Source: Marinomonas sp. IMCC 4694 (GTDB lineage Bacteria; Pseudomonadota; Gammaproteobacteria; Pseudomonadales; Marinomonadaceae). Taken from it: DNA of 64,000 bases. The stretch covers positions 2,046,001 to 2,110,000 of the forward strand of contig NZ_VSRV01000001.1 of the NCBI RefSeq assembly GCF_008122525.1, given 5' to 3'. Below are positions 32,367-42,326 of the stretch, in pieces. The notes under the pieces are model-generated. The model ran no database searches and was not told the origin of the DNA. It was given only the letters and a program-made list of their open reading frames with translations. A program made the translations under genes and the position numbers. Numbering within the stretch: the stretch's first letter is position 1; each line of letters begins with the position of its first letter.

Positions 32367-35258
32367 ATGCTTGTCAGTAAGACAAAAATATTCGTAAAGT
32401 GGTTCGGTGTCATTCTTTGGGCTTGTTTTCCTCTCGCCCATGCCAACACGCCAATGGCGGATTATTTCACCGATGCTTGGTCGACCCAAGACGGCCTTCC
32501 TCACAACAGCATTAATGCCATCGCGCAAACCACCGATGGGTATTTGTGGTTTGCCACCTGGGAAGGTGTGGCACGCTATAATGGTCGTGAGTTTCTTTTT
32601 TTTGAACGCTCTTCTGATACCGGTATGATCGATTCTGGCACTCGCGCCCTAGTTACCGACAACGACAATGGATTATGGATTGCGGGTGCAAGGGGCGGCG
32701 TAACTTATCGACTAAACGACGAATGGCAACCTCAGCCTGTTGCACAAAGCATGGTAAACCATGTTCTTAAAGACAAAGCGAACAACCTTTGGTTGGCCAT
32801 TGAAGGCTTGGGCGTTTTATATCGTCCTGGTGCAACCGCAACAGGTGAGGACCAAAAAGAAACATGGCCGCTACAAAACCTCAGCGCGTATCGTCTCCTT
32901 GAAGACAGCCAAGAAAGAATATGGGCCGCCACAGAAAAGGGTTTATTTCAGCTCAACAGCCAAGACAAACGAGAGCAATTAAGCCAACATGGTTTACCAA
33001 ATCAGCATGTTAATGCAGTATTGGAAACGCAAGACAAACGCTTATTAATCGCCACAAATAAAGGAGCTTATGCGCTTGAAGGCGATCACATCACTTTGCT
33101 GCACCCCAGCCTGAAGGACGAAGCGATTTCATCGTTAATGGAAGATAATGAAGGTAATCTTTGGCTCGGCACCATCAACAAGGGCGTTTTACGGCTCAAC
33201 AACGCCAAAATAGAAGCGTTAAATACTCAGTTAGGTCTACCTAATAATCGAGTAATATCCATGCTACAAGATTTAGAAGGCAGCATTTGGATTGGAACAA
33301 ACGGTGGTTTAATGCGTCTGCGTAAAGCCCCGTTTACCACCTTTACTAAAGAACGAGGACTAATAGGAAATTATGTACGTAGTGTCATCGCAGTTGATGA
33401 GCATTCAATATTAGCTGGTTCCAGCGAAGGTTTGAGCCTGCTTGGAAAAGGCCGTGTTCGCAATGCATTAGGCAGTAGCGTGGCTACCATGTCCGTTCTG
33501 AGCTTTGCCAAACGACAGGCGGGTGGCGTCTGGGTCGGTACCTCTTTGAATGGTTTAATGATATGGGAAAACAATGCGTTAACGCCCTATCTAAACCAGA
33601 TCAGTGGCTTACCAAGCGATGAGGTCAGAGCCATACTCGAAGACCGTCTCGGAAACCTGTGGATTGGCACCACGAATGGGCTAGTGAAACAAAACCAACG
33701 GGGTGAAAAACAAATCTTTAAGCGTGAGCAAGGCTTGCCAGACAATTACATCATGGCGTTAACGGAAGATGATCAAGGACATATCTGGGTTGGAACAGGC
33801 GTTGGGGTTGCTAAGTTAACCGAAAAGGGCTTTGATCCTATTCCTATTGCCACCCAAGAAGGTGCGGGCTATGCGTTCGGCTTTTGGGTAGAACCCGACT
33901 TTGTATGGATTGCAACGGATCGTGGGCTAATACGCTATCGCCAAATAGATGGCCATCTCAGCGTCATTGGTCGTCGCGCTGGGTTGCCTATAGACAAACT
34001 CTTTCAGGTCGTTCATGACGGCAATCATGGTTTATGGCTCACAAGTAACCGTGGTATTTGGCGAATTGATTACCAGCAAGCCCACGCGGTCGCAGATGGT
34101 CGTCTTATTAATATAGCGTTTGAACACTTTGCAGAACAAGATGGTATGGCGAGTGCTCAAGCCAACGGTGGATCAAACCCTGCGGCTGTCGCGATGGAAA
34201 CCGGCCAACTGTGGTTTGCGACCGCAAAGGGTGTTTCTACTATTGATGGCTCTGGGCTTTCTCAAAAAAATGCCGTGCAACTGCCTGTTGTGATTGAATC
34301 CGTTATTGCCGATGGACAACATCTATCCCTACAAAAAAATACCGTATTACCTGCCGGTACAAACCGAATCACGTTTGATTATGCCGGTTTAGGCTATGTC
34401 CTGTCTTCGCGCATTGAATATCGAACTCGCCTAGTGGGGTTCGAAAATAGTTGGGCATTAAGAGACAAAAACACCTTGGCGGAATACACCAATTTACCAC
34501 CAGGTGATTATGAGTTTTTAGTCAGTGCTCGGTATCCATACAGCGACTGGAATAATGCCATACAAACCTACAACTTTCGCATACTGCCTTATTTTTGGCA
34601 ACGATTAGACGCTCAGATGGCGCTTGGCATCTTGTTTATTTCTCTGATCATTAGCTTGTTACGCTGGCGTTTACGTCGCTTGAGAATGAGTGAACTGCAT
34701 TTAACGGCGCTTGTGGAGCAGCAAACCCATGCGCTACGCCAGCAATCAGAAGACTTTAAGCACCAAGCCAATGAAGACGATTTAACGAAACTGCCCAATC
34801 GTCGGGCTTTTGATAAATTGCTGAGTAAAAAATTCTTGAAAGCCAAAGAAAATAACACCCCATTGGCACTGGTTATTATCGATATTGACCATTTTAAACA
34901 CATCAACGATACCTACTCTCACCTTATTGGCGATAAGGCAATACAAGCACTTTCCGCTCAGCTGAAACGCCTTGCCGGTGATACAATACACGTGGCCCGA
35001 TGGGGAGGTGAAGAGTTCACCTTAATTGTAGAAGGGGTCGAAAATCACTCAATCGCTGCGTATTGCGACACAGTACGACAAGACATCGAAAACATCGACT
35101 ACGCTTGCGTAGCGGCCAAGCTATCGCTGACTGTCAGCATGGGTGTTGCCCTAGTCAATCAAGTTGATCACTATGAAGATCTATTAAAGCTCGCAGACCA
35201 AGCGCTGTATCAAGCCAAAGACAGAGGTCGTAATCGAGTAGAAATTTGGCAGCCTTAA
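32367..35258 (+). CDS. Periplasmic two-propeller sensor diguanylate cyclase
   Basis: A 963-residue sensor enzyme. A signal peptide (about 1-27) leads into some thirteen or fourteen propeller repeats of the pattern NLWxGTxxGL (for example GYLWFATWEGV near 49, NLWLGTINKGV near 267, HIWVGTGVGV near 472), consistent with two seven-bladed propellers. A Y_Y_Y domain (about 675-735) and one transmembrane helix (about 750-770) follow, then a short coiled coil and a GGDEF domain with the active motif RWGGEEF near 879. The upstream inhibition motif RxxD is not found at the expected place. It makes cyclic di-GMP in response to an extracellular or periplasmic signal; the ligand is unknown. Confidence 0.92.
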   Translation: MLVSKTKIFVKWFGVILWACFPLAHANTPMADYFTDAWSTQDGLPHNSINAIAQTTDGYLWFATWEGVARYNGREFLFFERSSDTGMIDSGTRALVTDNDNGLWIAGARGGVTYRLNDEWQPQPVAQSMVNHVLKDKANNLWLAIEGLGVLYRPGATATGEDQKETWPLQNLSAYRLLEDSQERIWAATEKGLFQLNSQDKREQLSQHGLPNQHVNAVLETQDKRLLIATNKGAYALEGDHITLLHPSLKDEAISSLMEDNEGNLWLGTINKGVLRLNNAKIEALNTQLGLPNNRVISMLQDLEGSIWIGTNGGLMRLRKAPFTTFTKERGLIGNYVRSVIAVDEHSILAGSSEGLSLLGKGRVRNALGSSVATMSVLSFAKRQAGGVWVGTSLNGLMIWENNALTPYLNQISGLPSDEVRAILEDRLGNLWIGTTNGLVKQNQRGEKQIFKREQGLPDNYIMALTEDDQGHIWVGTGVGVAKLTEKGFDPIPIATQEGAGYAFGFWVEPDFVWIATDRGLIRYRQIDGHLSVIGRRAGLPIDKLFQVVHDGNHGLWLTSNRGIWRIDYQQAHAVADGRLINIAFEHFAEQDGMASAQANGGSNPAAVAMETGQLWFATAKGVSTIDGSGLSQKNAVQLPVVIESVIADGQHLSLQKNTVLPAGTNRITFDYAGLGYVLSSRIEYRTRLVGFENSWALRDKNTLAEYTNLPPGDYEFLVSARYPYSDWNNAIQTYNFRILPYFWQRLDAQMALGILFISLIISLLRWRLRRLRMSELHLTALVEQQTHALRQQSEDFKHQANEDDLTKLPNRRAFDKLLSKKFLKAKENNTPLALVIIDIDHFKHINDTYSHLIGDKAIQALSAQLKRLAGDTIHVARWGGEEFTLIVEGVENHSIAAYCDTVRQDIENIDYACVAAKLSLTVSMGVALVNQVDHYEDLLKLADQALYQAKDRGRNRVEIWQP

Positions 35259-35392
35259 CACTTAACAAGCCAAACTAACATAACGACGTTCAATCAACAA
35301 ACACTTGGCATTAATGCAATACTTACGAACAATAACCGAGACTTAAGCCTTGGCTATTGTTTCACGTGCTGCATCCTATGCGTTCGCCCTAT

Positions 35393-37129
35393 TTACTGAC
35401 ATCCGCAGTCGTGGTGCGAATCACTCGCTTCTTGCCAATATTTGAGCTTTGTCGTGCCACCAATGCCTGAATTGAACGTATTAGTTGGGTCGGTTTTTTG
35501 ATAAAACTCGCGCAATGCTGACTTTGCAACATACTCATGGCCAACGTTATGCTCCGCTGGGTACTCCGCGCCGCGTAGATCATAACTGGCTAAAATTTGC
35601 TTTTTCACCGCTTTACCATCTACCCCTTTCTTCATAATGTAATTTTGGTGCATCACATGACAAAAGAAGTGGCCGTAGTACATTTTGACCGCAATCTTAT
35701 CGTTGGTTTCTTGAGGCAGTACTTCAAACCAATCTCGCTCATTTCGAGGAAACGCCACATCAATGGTCATGATAGATCCCAAGCCCTTGCCGTTCATTAT
35801 ATGATAACGAGTCAATGCCCCACCCGTCACAAAACGATGTAAAATGGCCTGATCGGCTTCGCGCTCTGTGCAAGCAAAATAGCCACCTTGTTTGTCTTTG
35901 AAGAAGTGCTCTAAATAAGCCTGCGCTTCGTCTACACCTGCATTACTGGTTTCTACAATCCAATGATGCTCGTACTTTTCACGAAAATCTTCCATGCGTT
36001 TAGGTAAGTGATTGGGAAAAAGTTGACTCGCATACTGCATCATAATGTCGGAAAATTTATTGGGCATAAACTTTAATTTTCCAGCCCAGCGGTCTACCGT
36101 ACGTTTCAATGCAAACATTTTTGGAATGTACTTAGTTCCGAGTTTGTCGATGACTAAAAAACTGTCTTTGCCGTATTTTTTACTGATGTCATAACTGCTG
36201 CTGTGCATGTATTCGCCAGAGACCGGCAAATTGGTAAACGTTGACAGCATATCTCGGCGCATTTGCTCCATCACAGCAGGATCGTTTGTACCAATGTAAA
36301 ATACCTGATGTTTTTCAGGAATGGGAAAAGTATCAATTCGTACCGCAAACACCGCCAGTTTACCCGCACACCCAGAGGCTTCGTACAAACGACGCGGATC
36401 ATTGTTAAAACGCGAAGGCGTATCGGCATCAACATCTCGAATACGCTCATGGTATTCATTGTCGGAACCACGTTTTTTAGGGAATTGAACATCTTTTTCT
36501 TGATATGTTTTGTTTTGTAAGTTTATAAGAATCGCTTCAGGATCAGAACCCAATTCAATGCCTAGGTTATTGACTAGCTGCAACTCACCCTCTTGCGTTA
36601 CTTGAGCAAACAAAGACATTTCAGTATAAGCTGGCCCGCGCTGAACCAAGGCACCACCGGAGTTATTGCATACGCCGCCCACAATAGACGCACCAATACA
36701 GGAAGAGCCAATCACTGAGTGAGGCTCCCGTCCATAAGGTTTTAAGGTATCTTCTAAGCCGAATAAGGTACTGCCCGCAAAACCGATGATTTGCTTGCCT
36801 TGATCAAGCAACTGTATGTCATCAATGCGCATCGTACTGATGATCACGATGGGTCGGTCATATCCGCCACCATATGGCGTTGACCCTCCCGTTAATCCAG
36901 TATTGGCCGCTTGCATGATCACGATTACATCGGCTTTTACACACGCTTGTAAACACCGCCATATTTCAACCAAACCTCCAGGGCGCACAACCGCATACGC
37001 TTTGCCGCCACCAAGACGAAAACCTTGACTGTAGGGTTTAGTTTTATCTTCATCGGTTAATGTGTGCTGACTTCCTACAATGGCACTTAATTCAGTGGCC
37101 AAGTTTAGGCTGAAACTGGTGTCCGTCAT
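35393..37129 (-). CDS. dld: Quinone-dependent D-lactate dehydrogenase
   Basis: A 578-residue membrane-associated flavoenzyme, close to E. coli Dld (571). The FAD-binding region with AVVRPGGLVEIWRC, ANTGLTGGSTPYGGGYD and GSSCIGASIVGGVCNNSGGA (about 45-175) is intact, and the C-terminal membrane-binding domain (about 270-560) has HNVGHEYVAKSALREFYQKT and DPTNTFNSGIGGTTK. It oxidises D-lactate to pyruvate and feeds electrons to the quinone pool. The gene ends in a Cys-rich tail (HHDCGCQ). It lies downstream of purU on the same strand but is separated by a terminator, so it is transcribed on its own. Confidence 0.95.
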   Translation of the reverse strand: MTDTSFSLNLATELSAIVGSQHTLTDEDKTKPYSQGFRLGGGKAYAVVRPGGLVEIWRCLQACVKADVIVIMQAANTGLTGGSTPYGGGYDRPIVIISTMRIDDIQLLDQGKQIIGFAGSTLFGLEDTLKPYGREPHSVIGSSCIGASIVGGVCNNSGGALVQRGPAYTEMSLFAQVTQEGELQLVNNLGIELGSDPEAILINLQNKTYQEKDVQFPKKRGSDNEYHERIRDVDADTPSRFNNDPRRLYEASGCAGKLAVFAVRIDTFPIPEKHQVFYIGTNDPAVMEQMRRDMLSTFTNLPVSGEYMHSSSYDISKKYGKDSFLVIDKLGTKYIPKMFALKRTVDRWAGKLKFMPNKFSDIMMQYASQLFPNHLPKRMEDFREKYEHHWIVETSNAGVDEAQAYLEHFFKDKQGGYFACTEREADQAILHRFVTGGALTRYHIMNGKGLGSIMTIDVAFPRNERDWFEVLPQETNDKIAVKMYYGHFFCHVMHQNYIMKKGVDGKAVKKQILASYDLRGAEYPAEHNVGHEYVAKSALREFYQKTDPTNTFNSGIGGTTKLKYWQEASDSHHDCGCQ

Positions 37130-37241
37130 ACTAAAATACTTCGCAAGGTGTCGATAAAAGAGGTTTGTATAATAAACCTAACAAGCTATAAAAAACACTC
37201 TGACCACACAATAACGAATCATATTCATAAGCAAAGCTTAT

Positions 37242-37284
37242 GCAAAAAAAAGCAAAAAGCCGCTCCCCCGAACGGCTTTTTGCT
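37242..37284 (-). terminator. Intrinsic terminator of the sox-purU operon
   Basis: Read on the minus strand: AGCAAAAAGCCG, a 10-nt loop, CGGCTTTTTGCT, then a run of eight T (37242-37250 region). It follows the purU stop at 37312 and precedes dld. Confidence 0.9.
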
Positions 37285-37311
37285 GACAGATAGCCAACTC
37301 ATCAGAGCGGT

Positions 37312-38178
37312 TTATCCGCCGAACACTACTGTACGTTTACCATTCAAAAACACGCGTTTCTCTACATGACATTTAACCGCATTGAATAAGGTCACGCGTT
37401 CAATATCTTGGCCCTTAGCGATCAAATCTTCCGCATAATGGGCGTGATTAACCACCTGAATACCCTGCGAGATAATCGGGCCTTCATCAAGATCATTATT
37501 TACATAATGCGCCGTCGCACCGACCATTTTCACGCCTTTTTCCCACGCTTGGTGATAGGGACGAGCACCCTTAAAGCCTGGTAGTAAAGAGTGATGAATG
37601 TTAATGGCACGACCATCTAGGTACTCACACATACCGGGAGAAAGCACCTGCATGTAGCGAGCTAACACAACCAGTTCGGTATCGTATTGTTCTATCAATT
37701 CACGCACTTTTGCTTCCTGTTCTAGCTTAGTGTCGGCGGTAATAGGCAAATAGTAATAAGGAAGACCGTGCCATTTGGCCAAATCTTCTAAATCTGGATG
37801 ATTCGAAATAATTACCGTCACATCAATATTCAATTGACCTGTTCTAAAGCGATACAGCAAATCATTCAAGCAATGATCATATTTTGACACCATGATCGCC
37901 ACTTTAGGCTTGTGATCTGGCGCCGTTAATTGCCACTCCATTGAAAACGCCATAGCACGTTCGGAAAACGTATCGGCAAAGTGGGCTTCACTGAAGTTGA
38001 CACTTTGTGGCAAAAACTCAATACGAATAAAAAATAATCCCGACTCTCTGTCGTCAAAGGAATGAATTTCATCGATGTAATTGCCCGCCTCGGCCATGTA
38101 ACGTGTGACTACATCCACTGTGCCAATAATGCTCGGACAACGAGCCGTAAAAATCCAAGGTGCGATTTTTGTTTTCAT
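37312..38178 (-). CDS. purU: Formyltetrahydrofolate deformylase
   Basis: A 288-residue PurU. An N-terminal ACT domain (about 8-85, ARCPSIIGTVDVVTRYMAE) regulates the enzyme, and a formyltransferase-like domain (about 92-285) contains the catalytic Asn-His-Asp triad in VIISNHPDLE, INIHHSLLPGFKGARPYHQA and LDEGPIISQ. It hydrolyses 10-formyl-tetrahydrofolate to formate and free tetrahydrofolate. As last gene after soxBDAG, its likely job is to recycle the folate charged by sarcosine oxidase. A 9-bp-arm hairpin lies in the gap to soxG. AGAGAA precedes the ATG. Confidence 0.96.
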   Translation of the reverse strand: MKTKIAPWIFTARCPSIIGTVDVVTRYMAEAGNYIDEIHSFDDRESGLFFIRIEFLPQSVNFSEAHFADTFSERAMAFSMEWQLTAPDHKPKVAIMVSKYDHCLNDLLYRFRTGQLNIDVTVIISNHPDLEDLAKWHGLPYYYLPITADTKLEQEAKVRELIEQYDTELVVLARYMQVLSPGMCEYLDGRAINIHHSLLPGFKGARPYHQAWEKGVKMVGATAHYVNNDLDEGPIISQGIQVVNHAHYAEDLIAKGQDIERVTLFNAVKCHVEKRVFLNGKRTVVFGG

Positions 38179-38209
38179 ACAATGTTCTCTTTATGTCTGG
38201 GCTGATGAC

Positions 38210-38248
38210 ACCCTGATTCGATACTCTTTACATTAGATCAATCAGGGT
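38210..38248. repeat. Intercistronic hairpin between soxG and purU
   Basis: ACCCTGATT and AATCAGGGT, 9-bp perfect arms with a 21-nt loop, in the 107-bp gap between soxG and purU. It could be a processing or attenuation site that sets purU expression below or apart from the sox genes. Confidence 0.5.
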
Positions 38249-38285
38249 ATAGGAGAAGATCCACCAACAGGATGAAACAAGTCGA

Positions 38286-38966
38286 CTAGGCGGATTTTAC
38301 AACCAAACCAAACTCACGACTGGCGTCTTGAATCCACAACCAAAGGTAATCAGCAAAACTGCGACGCACTATCAGCTCAAAATGCGTCTCACCTAAACGA
38401 CGCATTACCACGCCACTTTTCGCAAAAAGAGTTGATACTACTTTTTCGACAGGAAAAACAGTGATGTGTAAATCAACCGGTACCGATTTTTTGAGCATAT
38501 CAACAATATGATCACCGGATACATTAAAAACCGTCGTACCACCACTGATATTCACTAAAGAAAAATGCCCACTAAGCGACTCGAAAAAGTGTGTTTCCAA
38601 CTCAAACGCACTGTCACCCGGCACACTGATCAGCCATTCATCTGGACCAACCCAACGAACAGACAATGTACCAAACGCTGAATCGTCATTGTCAGTAGAT
38701 GTCAAGGGAGACATTGGCAAAGCCACACCCAAAATCGTCGCAATCTCATGTTGCTGAACCAACGACGGTGCGCAACGTAATGTTAACAAACCCAACAGCG
38801 CCTGCTCGTAGAAATGAACGCCTCCTGCTTGTGGTCCTTTCGCCGCAACACCAGCCAAATCGGCATGATGCAACGGACTTTCTCCGACCACGTCTAACGC
38901 TGAAAGAGGTGGTCTTTGTGCGGTGATCAATTTTTCTAATGGTGTTTCAAAGGTACTATCAGACAT
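38286..38966 (-). CDS. soxG: Sarcosine oxidase subunit gamma
   Basis: A 226-residue SoxG subunit. The sequence around VRWVGPDEWLISVPGDS, NISGGTTVFNVSGDHIVDML and FELIVRRSFADYLWLWIQDA is characteristic of the gamma subunit of heterotetrameric sarcosine oxidase, which assists assembly of the complex and resembles GcvT-type folds. The ATG overlaps the end of soxA by 8 bp, implying translational coupling, and an internal AGGGGAG within soxA serves as its ribosome binding site. Confidence 0.93.
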   Translation of the reverse strand: MSDSTFETPLEKLITAQRPPLSALDVVGESPLHHADLAGVAAKGPQAGGVHFYEQALLGLLTLRCAPSLVQQHEIATILGVALPMSPLTSTDNDDSAFGTLSVRWVGPDEWLISVPGDSAFELETHFFESLSGHFSLVNISGGTTVFNVSGDHIVDMLKKSVPVDLHITVFPVEKVVSTLFAKSGVVMRRLGETHFELIVRRSFADYLWLWIQDASREFGLVVKSA

Positions 38967-41900
38967 GTTGACGCTCCCCTTTTGGGTCTAAAAACACAGG
39001 GCTACAAATTTCAGCTTCGATCACACGACCATCGGCGAGTGGGTAAAAAATGCTTTCGCCCATTTTGTCTAAGCCACCTTTTACAAACCCCATCGCAACA
39101 GAGCGCTGCAGATTCGCACTCCAGTAACTGGACGTCACATGCCCGACCATTGGCATCGGAATAGGCGCTTTCGGATCCAGCACCCCTTGCGCACCTTCAG
39201 GCAATACCACGTTTGGATCTAGGGTCTTCAGCCCAACTAATTGCTTACGATCAGTACGAACGCAATCTTCGCGCTGCATGCCACGCTTGCCAATAAAGCT
39301 AAATGGCTTCTGCATAGACACCGCCCATGACATGCCTAGATCGAACGGATGTACGGAACCGTCTGTGTCTTGACCCGCAATAATAAAGCCTTTTTCAGCT
39401 CGAAGGATGTGCATGGTTTCCGTGCCATAAGGCGTTAAATTGAATTCAGCGCCTTCCTCGAACAGGGCCTTCCAAACGTGCATACCGTAGTTTGCCTGCA
39501 CGTTAATCTCAAAAGATAACTCACCCGTAAAGGAGATACGGAACACCCGCGCTGGCACGCCGGCTACGGTCATTGGCTTCCAATCCATAAACGCCATGTT
39601 GCCTTTAGACACATCATAATCGGTGAGTTTTTCAAGTAATTTACGGCTATTAGGGCCAGAAATCGTCATGGTTGACCAGTGATCTGTCACCGAAGTGAAA
39701 TACACTTCTAGCTCTGGCCACTCGGTTTGGTGATAAAGCTCTAACCATTCCAAAACACGTGCCGCGCCACCCGTTGTAGTGGTCATTAAGAAATGATTCT
39801 CCGCCAAACAAGACGTTACACCATCGTCGAACACCATGCCGTCTTCACCACACATCAAGCCATAGCGACATTTTCCGACCGCCAGTTTTGCCCACGCGTT
39901 GCTGTAGACACGACCAAGGAATTCACGCGCGTCTTTGCCTTGAATATCGATTTTACCTAAGGTAGAGGCATCCAAAATACCAACAGATTCTCGCGTCGCT
40001 ACACATTCACGATTGAGACTTTCTTGCATGGTCTCATTGCCTTGCGGGTAATACCAAGGGCGCTTCCACAAGCCCACATCTTCAAATTTTGCACCACGCT
40101 CCAGATGCCAAGAATGCATCGCAGTGTAACGCTCTGGATCAAATAAAGCACCACAGTCACGCCCTGCAATGGCGCCAAACGTCACGGGTGTATAGTTTGG
40201 TCGAAAAATCGTTGTGCCGGTTTTGGGAATGGTTTGATTCAATATCTTCGCGGCGATCGCCATACCATTGATATTACCTAGCTTACCTTGATCTGTGCCA
40301 AACCCCATCGCGGTATAACGTTTCACGTGTTCAATCGATTCAAAACCCTCACGACATGCCAACTCAATACCAGCTGCGGTCACATCATTCTGATAATCAA
40401 CAAACTGTTTTGGTGCCTGGGATGTGGTTTTGGTGTGTGGGATGTGGAACAACGCCATGGCGGCACCTTCCTCGATCATTTCCGCTTCAGGTAGGGTGAT
40501 TTCTGAGACGGATAACCCCAACGCCGAGAGAGCATCTCGCGCCGCATTCATGCCTTCAGAAAGTGCCATTGCGGTTGTATATTGGCCGTTAATCGCGCCC
40601 GCTGTGAGCTGTTTTTGCACCGTAGCGCCCGGCGTAAAACCAACAATAGCGTCATTCCAAACGGGACGAGCACCAGTATGACAAGACAAATGAATCACAG
40701 GACTCCAACCGCCAGACGTGGCGACGGTGTCAGCTTTTATTTTCACAACGGCGCCGATAATCTTATCGCCTGTCTCATTCAGTGGCGCAATGGATACGCC
40801 AGTAACGCGCTTACTGCCATGCGCCTCAATCACACCAGAGCCAACCAAAATGCTAATGCCACGTTCACGAGCGGCATCAACAAATGTACCTTGTGGGTTC
40901 TTACGAGAATCGACAACCGCCACCACGTTACGGCCGGCATCGTGCCAATCGAGCGCCGTGCGATACGCGTTGTCGTTCGACGTCATCAACACCAAATCAT
41001 TGCCTGGCGTGACACCATAACGATTAATGTAAGTCGACACAGCGTTCGCCACCATACAACCTGGTACATCGTTGTTGCCATACACCAAAGGACGTTCGTG
41101 AGCACCTGTTGCCAAAATCACCCATTTTGCCCGCACTCTGTGTAAACGCTGAGCGACTTGACCATGGGGGGCACGATCCAGTAAATGGTTCGTTAGATGC
41201 TGCTGTATGGTTAGAAAATTATGATCATGATAGCCATTCACCTGAGAGTGAGGCAGCATCATAACGTCTTTGAATGTTGCCAGCTCTTTTACAACTTCAG
41301 CGACCCATTCGACAGCCGGTTTGCCGTTCAGCCCTTCCGTGCTGCTCAGTAAACTCCCACCAAACTCATTCTGCTCATCAGCAATAATAACGCGAGCGCC
41401 AGATCGGGCGGCGACTAATGCAGACGCTAAACCCGCAGGTCCAGCTCCCACAATCATGACATCACAGTGTTGATTCACCTTATCATATTGGTCTGGGTCA
41501 TTTTCTTTGGGCGCACGACCCAGACCCGCTGCTTTACGAATATAGGATTCATACGTTTGCCAAAAGGATTGAGGGAACATAAATGTTTTGTAGTAAAAAC
41601 CCGGTGGCATCATTTTGCCACCGATTTTACCTACGTACTCCATCAAGTCCGTTTCAACGCTCGGCCAACCGTTTGTAGTACCCGCTACTAATCCGTCATA
41701 AAGCGATTGTTGCGTCGCACGTACGTTAGGAACTTGCGTCGCTTGCGTTGCGCCAATTTGCATAATAGCGTTAGGCTCTTCTGCCCCTGCGGCGACAATA
41801 CCGCGCGGGCGACTGTACTTAAAACTTCGACCAACAATATCAATACCGTTCGCTAACAAAGCAGACGCTAAAGTGTCACCTGCAAAGCCGTTGTACTGCT

Positions 41901-41991
41901 TGCCGTTATAAGTAAATGTCAGCGTTTTAGAGCGATCTATTCGGCCACCAGTAGAAAGGCGATTAGACTGCTGTTTCAAATCTTGTGTCAT
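38959..41991 (-). CDS. soxA: Sarcosine oxidase subunit alpha
   Basis: A 1010-residue alpha subunit, about the usual length. The N-terminal region has the 2Fe-2S-like fold segment (TFTYNGKQYNGFAGDTLASA), then a NAD-binding domain with VMIVGAGPAGLASALVAARS (about 179-198), and the C-terminal half is a GcvT/tetrahydrofolate-binding domain (from about 600, RYTAMHSWHLERGAKFEDVG; SFTGELSFEINV). The complex oxidises sarcosine to glycine, hydrogen peroxide and 5,10-methylene-tetrahydrofolate. A strong AAGGAG site lies 7 bp before the ATG. It follows soxD by 11 bp. Confidence 0.97.
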   Translation of the reverse strand: MTQDLKQQSNRLSTGGRIDRSKTLTFTYNGKQYNGFAGDTLASALLANGIDIVGRSFKYSRPRGIVAAGAEEPNAIMQIGATQATQVPNVRATQQSLYDGLVAGTTNGWPSVETDLMEYVGKIGGKMMPPGFYYKTFMFPQSFWQTYESYIRKAAGLGRAPKENDPDQYDKVNQHCDVMIVGAGPAGLASALVAARSGARVIIADEQNEFGGSLLSSTEGLNGKPAVEWVAEVVKELATFKDVMMLPHSQVNGYHDHNFLTIQQHLTNHLLDRAPHGQVAQRLHRVRAKWVILATGAHERPLVYGNNDVPGCMVANAVSTYINRYGVTPGNDLVLMTSNDNAYRTALDWHDAGRNVVAVVDSRKNPQGTFVDAARERGISILVGSGVIEAHGSKRVTGVSIAPLNETGDKIIGAVVKIKADTVATSGGWSPVIHLSCHTGARPVWNDAIVGFTPGATVQKQLTAGAINGQYTTAMALSEGMNAARDALSALGLSVSEITLPEAEMIEEGAAMALFHIPHTKTTSQAPKQFVDYQNDVTAAGIELACREGFESIEHVKRYTAMGFGTDQGKLGNINGMAIAAKILNQTIPKTGTTIFRPNYTPVTFGAIAGRDCGALFDPERYTAMHSWHLERGAKFEDVGLWKRPWYYPQGNETMQESLNRECVATRESVGILDASTLGKIDIQGKDAREFLGRVYSNAWAKLAVGKCRYGLMCGEDGMVFDDGVTSCLAENHFLMTTTTGGAARVLEWLELYHQTEWPELEVYFTSVTDHWSTMTISGPNSRKLLEKLTDYDVSKGNMAFMDWKPMTVAGVPARVFRISFTGELSFEINVQANYGMHVWKALFEEGAEFNLTPYGTETMHILRAEKGFIIAGQDTDGSVHPFDLGMSWAVSMQKPFSFIGKRGMQREDCVRTDRKQLVGLKTLDPNVVLPEGAQGVLDPKAPIPMPMVGHVTSSYWSANLQRSVAMGFVKGGLDKMGESIFYPLADGRVIEAEICSPVFLDPKGERQHV

Positions 41992-42002
41992 TGTATCGCT
42001 CC

Positions 42003-42296
42003 TTAGTGTAGGTCGTTAGCCACAATAGATGGCTTTTCGCCCACCTTGTAGACTTCTTTGATTTCGTAGGTTTGTGTGTCGCGTGTGATGTTAAAAAACT
42101 TACGACAACCTGCCGAATGCACCCAAAGTTCATGATGGATACCGCGTGGGTTCTTGCGGAAATACATGTATTCGCCCCACTCTTTGTCAGTGCACGCATC
42201 GGGATCCAATGGGCGCGCAATGTGTGCCTGACCGGCCGCATGAAACTCTTCTTCCTCACGGTGTTCGCAACAATGTGGGCAATAAATATAAAACAT
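42003..42296 (-). CDS. soxD: Sarcosine oxidase subunit delta
   Basis: A 97-residue SoxD subunit. The zinc ligands are Cys6 and Cys9 (YCPHC) with a distal His60/Cys64 pair (WVHSAGCRKF), as in structurally known delta subunits. RPLDPDACTDKEWGEYMYFR and NPRGIHHELW are typical. It has a good AGGAG ribosome binding site and sits between soxB (30 bp upstream) and soxA. Confidence 0.95.
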   Translation of the reverse strand: MFYIYCPHCCEHREEEEFHAAGQAHIARPLDPDACTDKEWGEYMYFRKNPRGIHHELWVHSAGCRKFFNITRDTQTYEIKEVYKVGEKPSIVANDLH

Positions 42297-42326
42297 GGTA
42301 TTTCTCCTAAGTCGGCTTTGCCCTAA

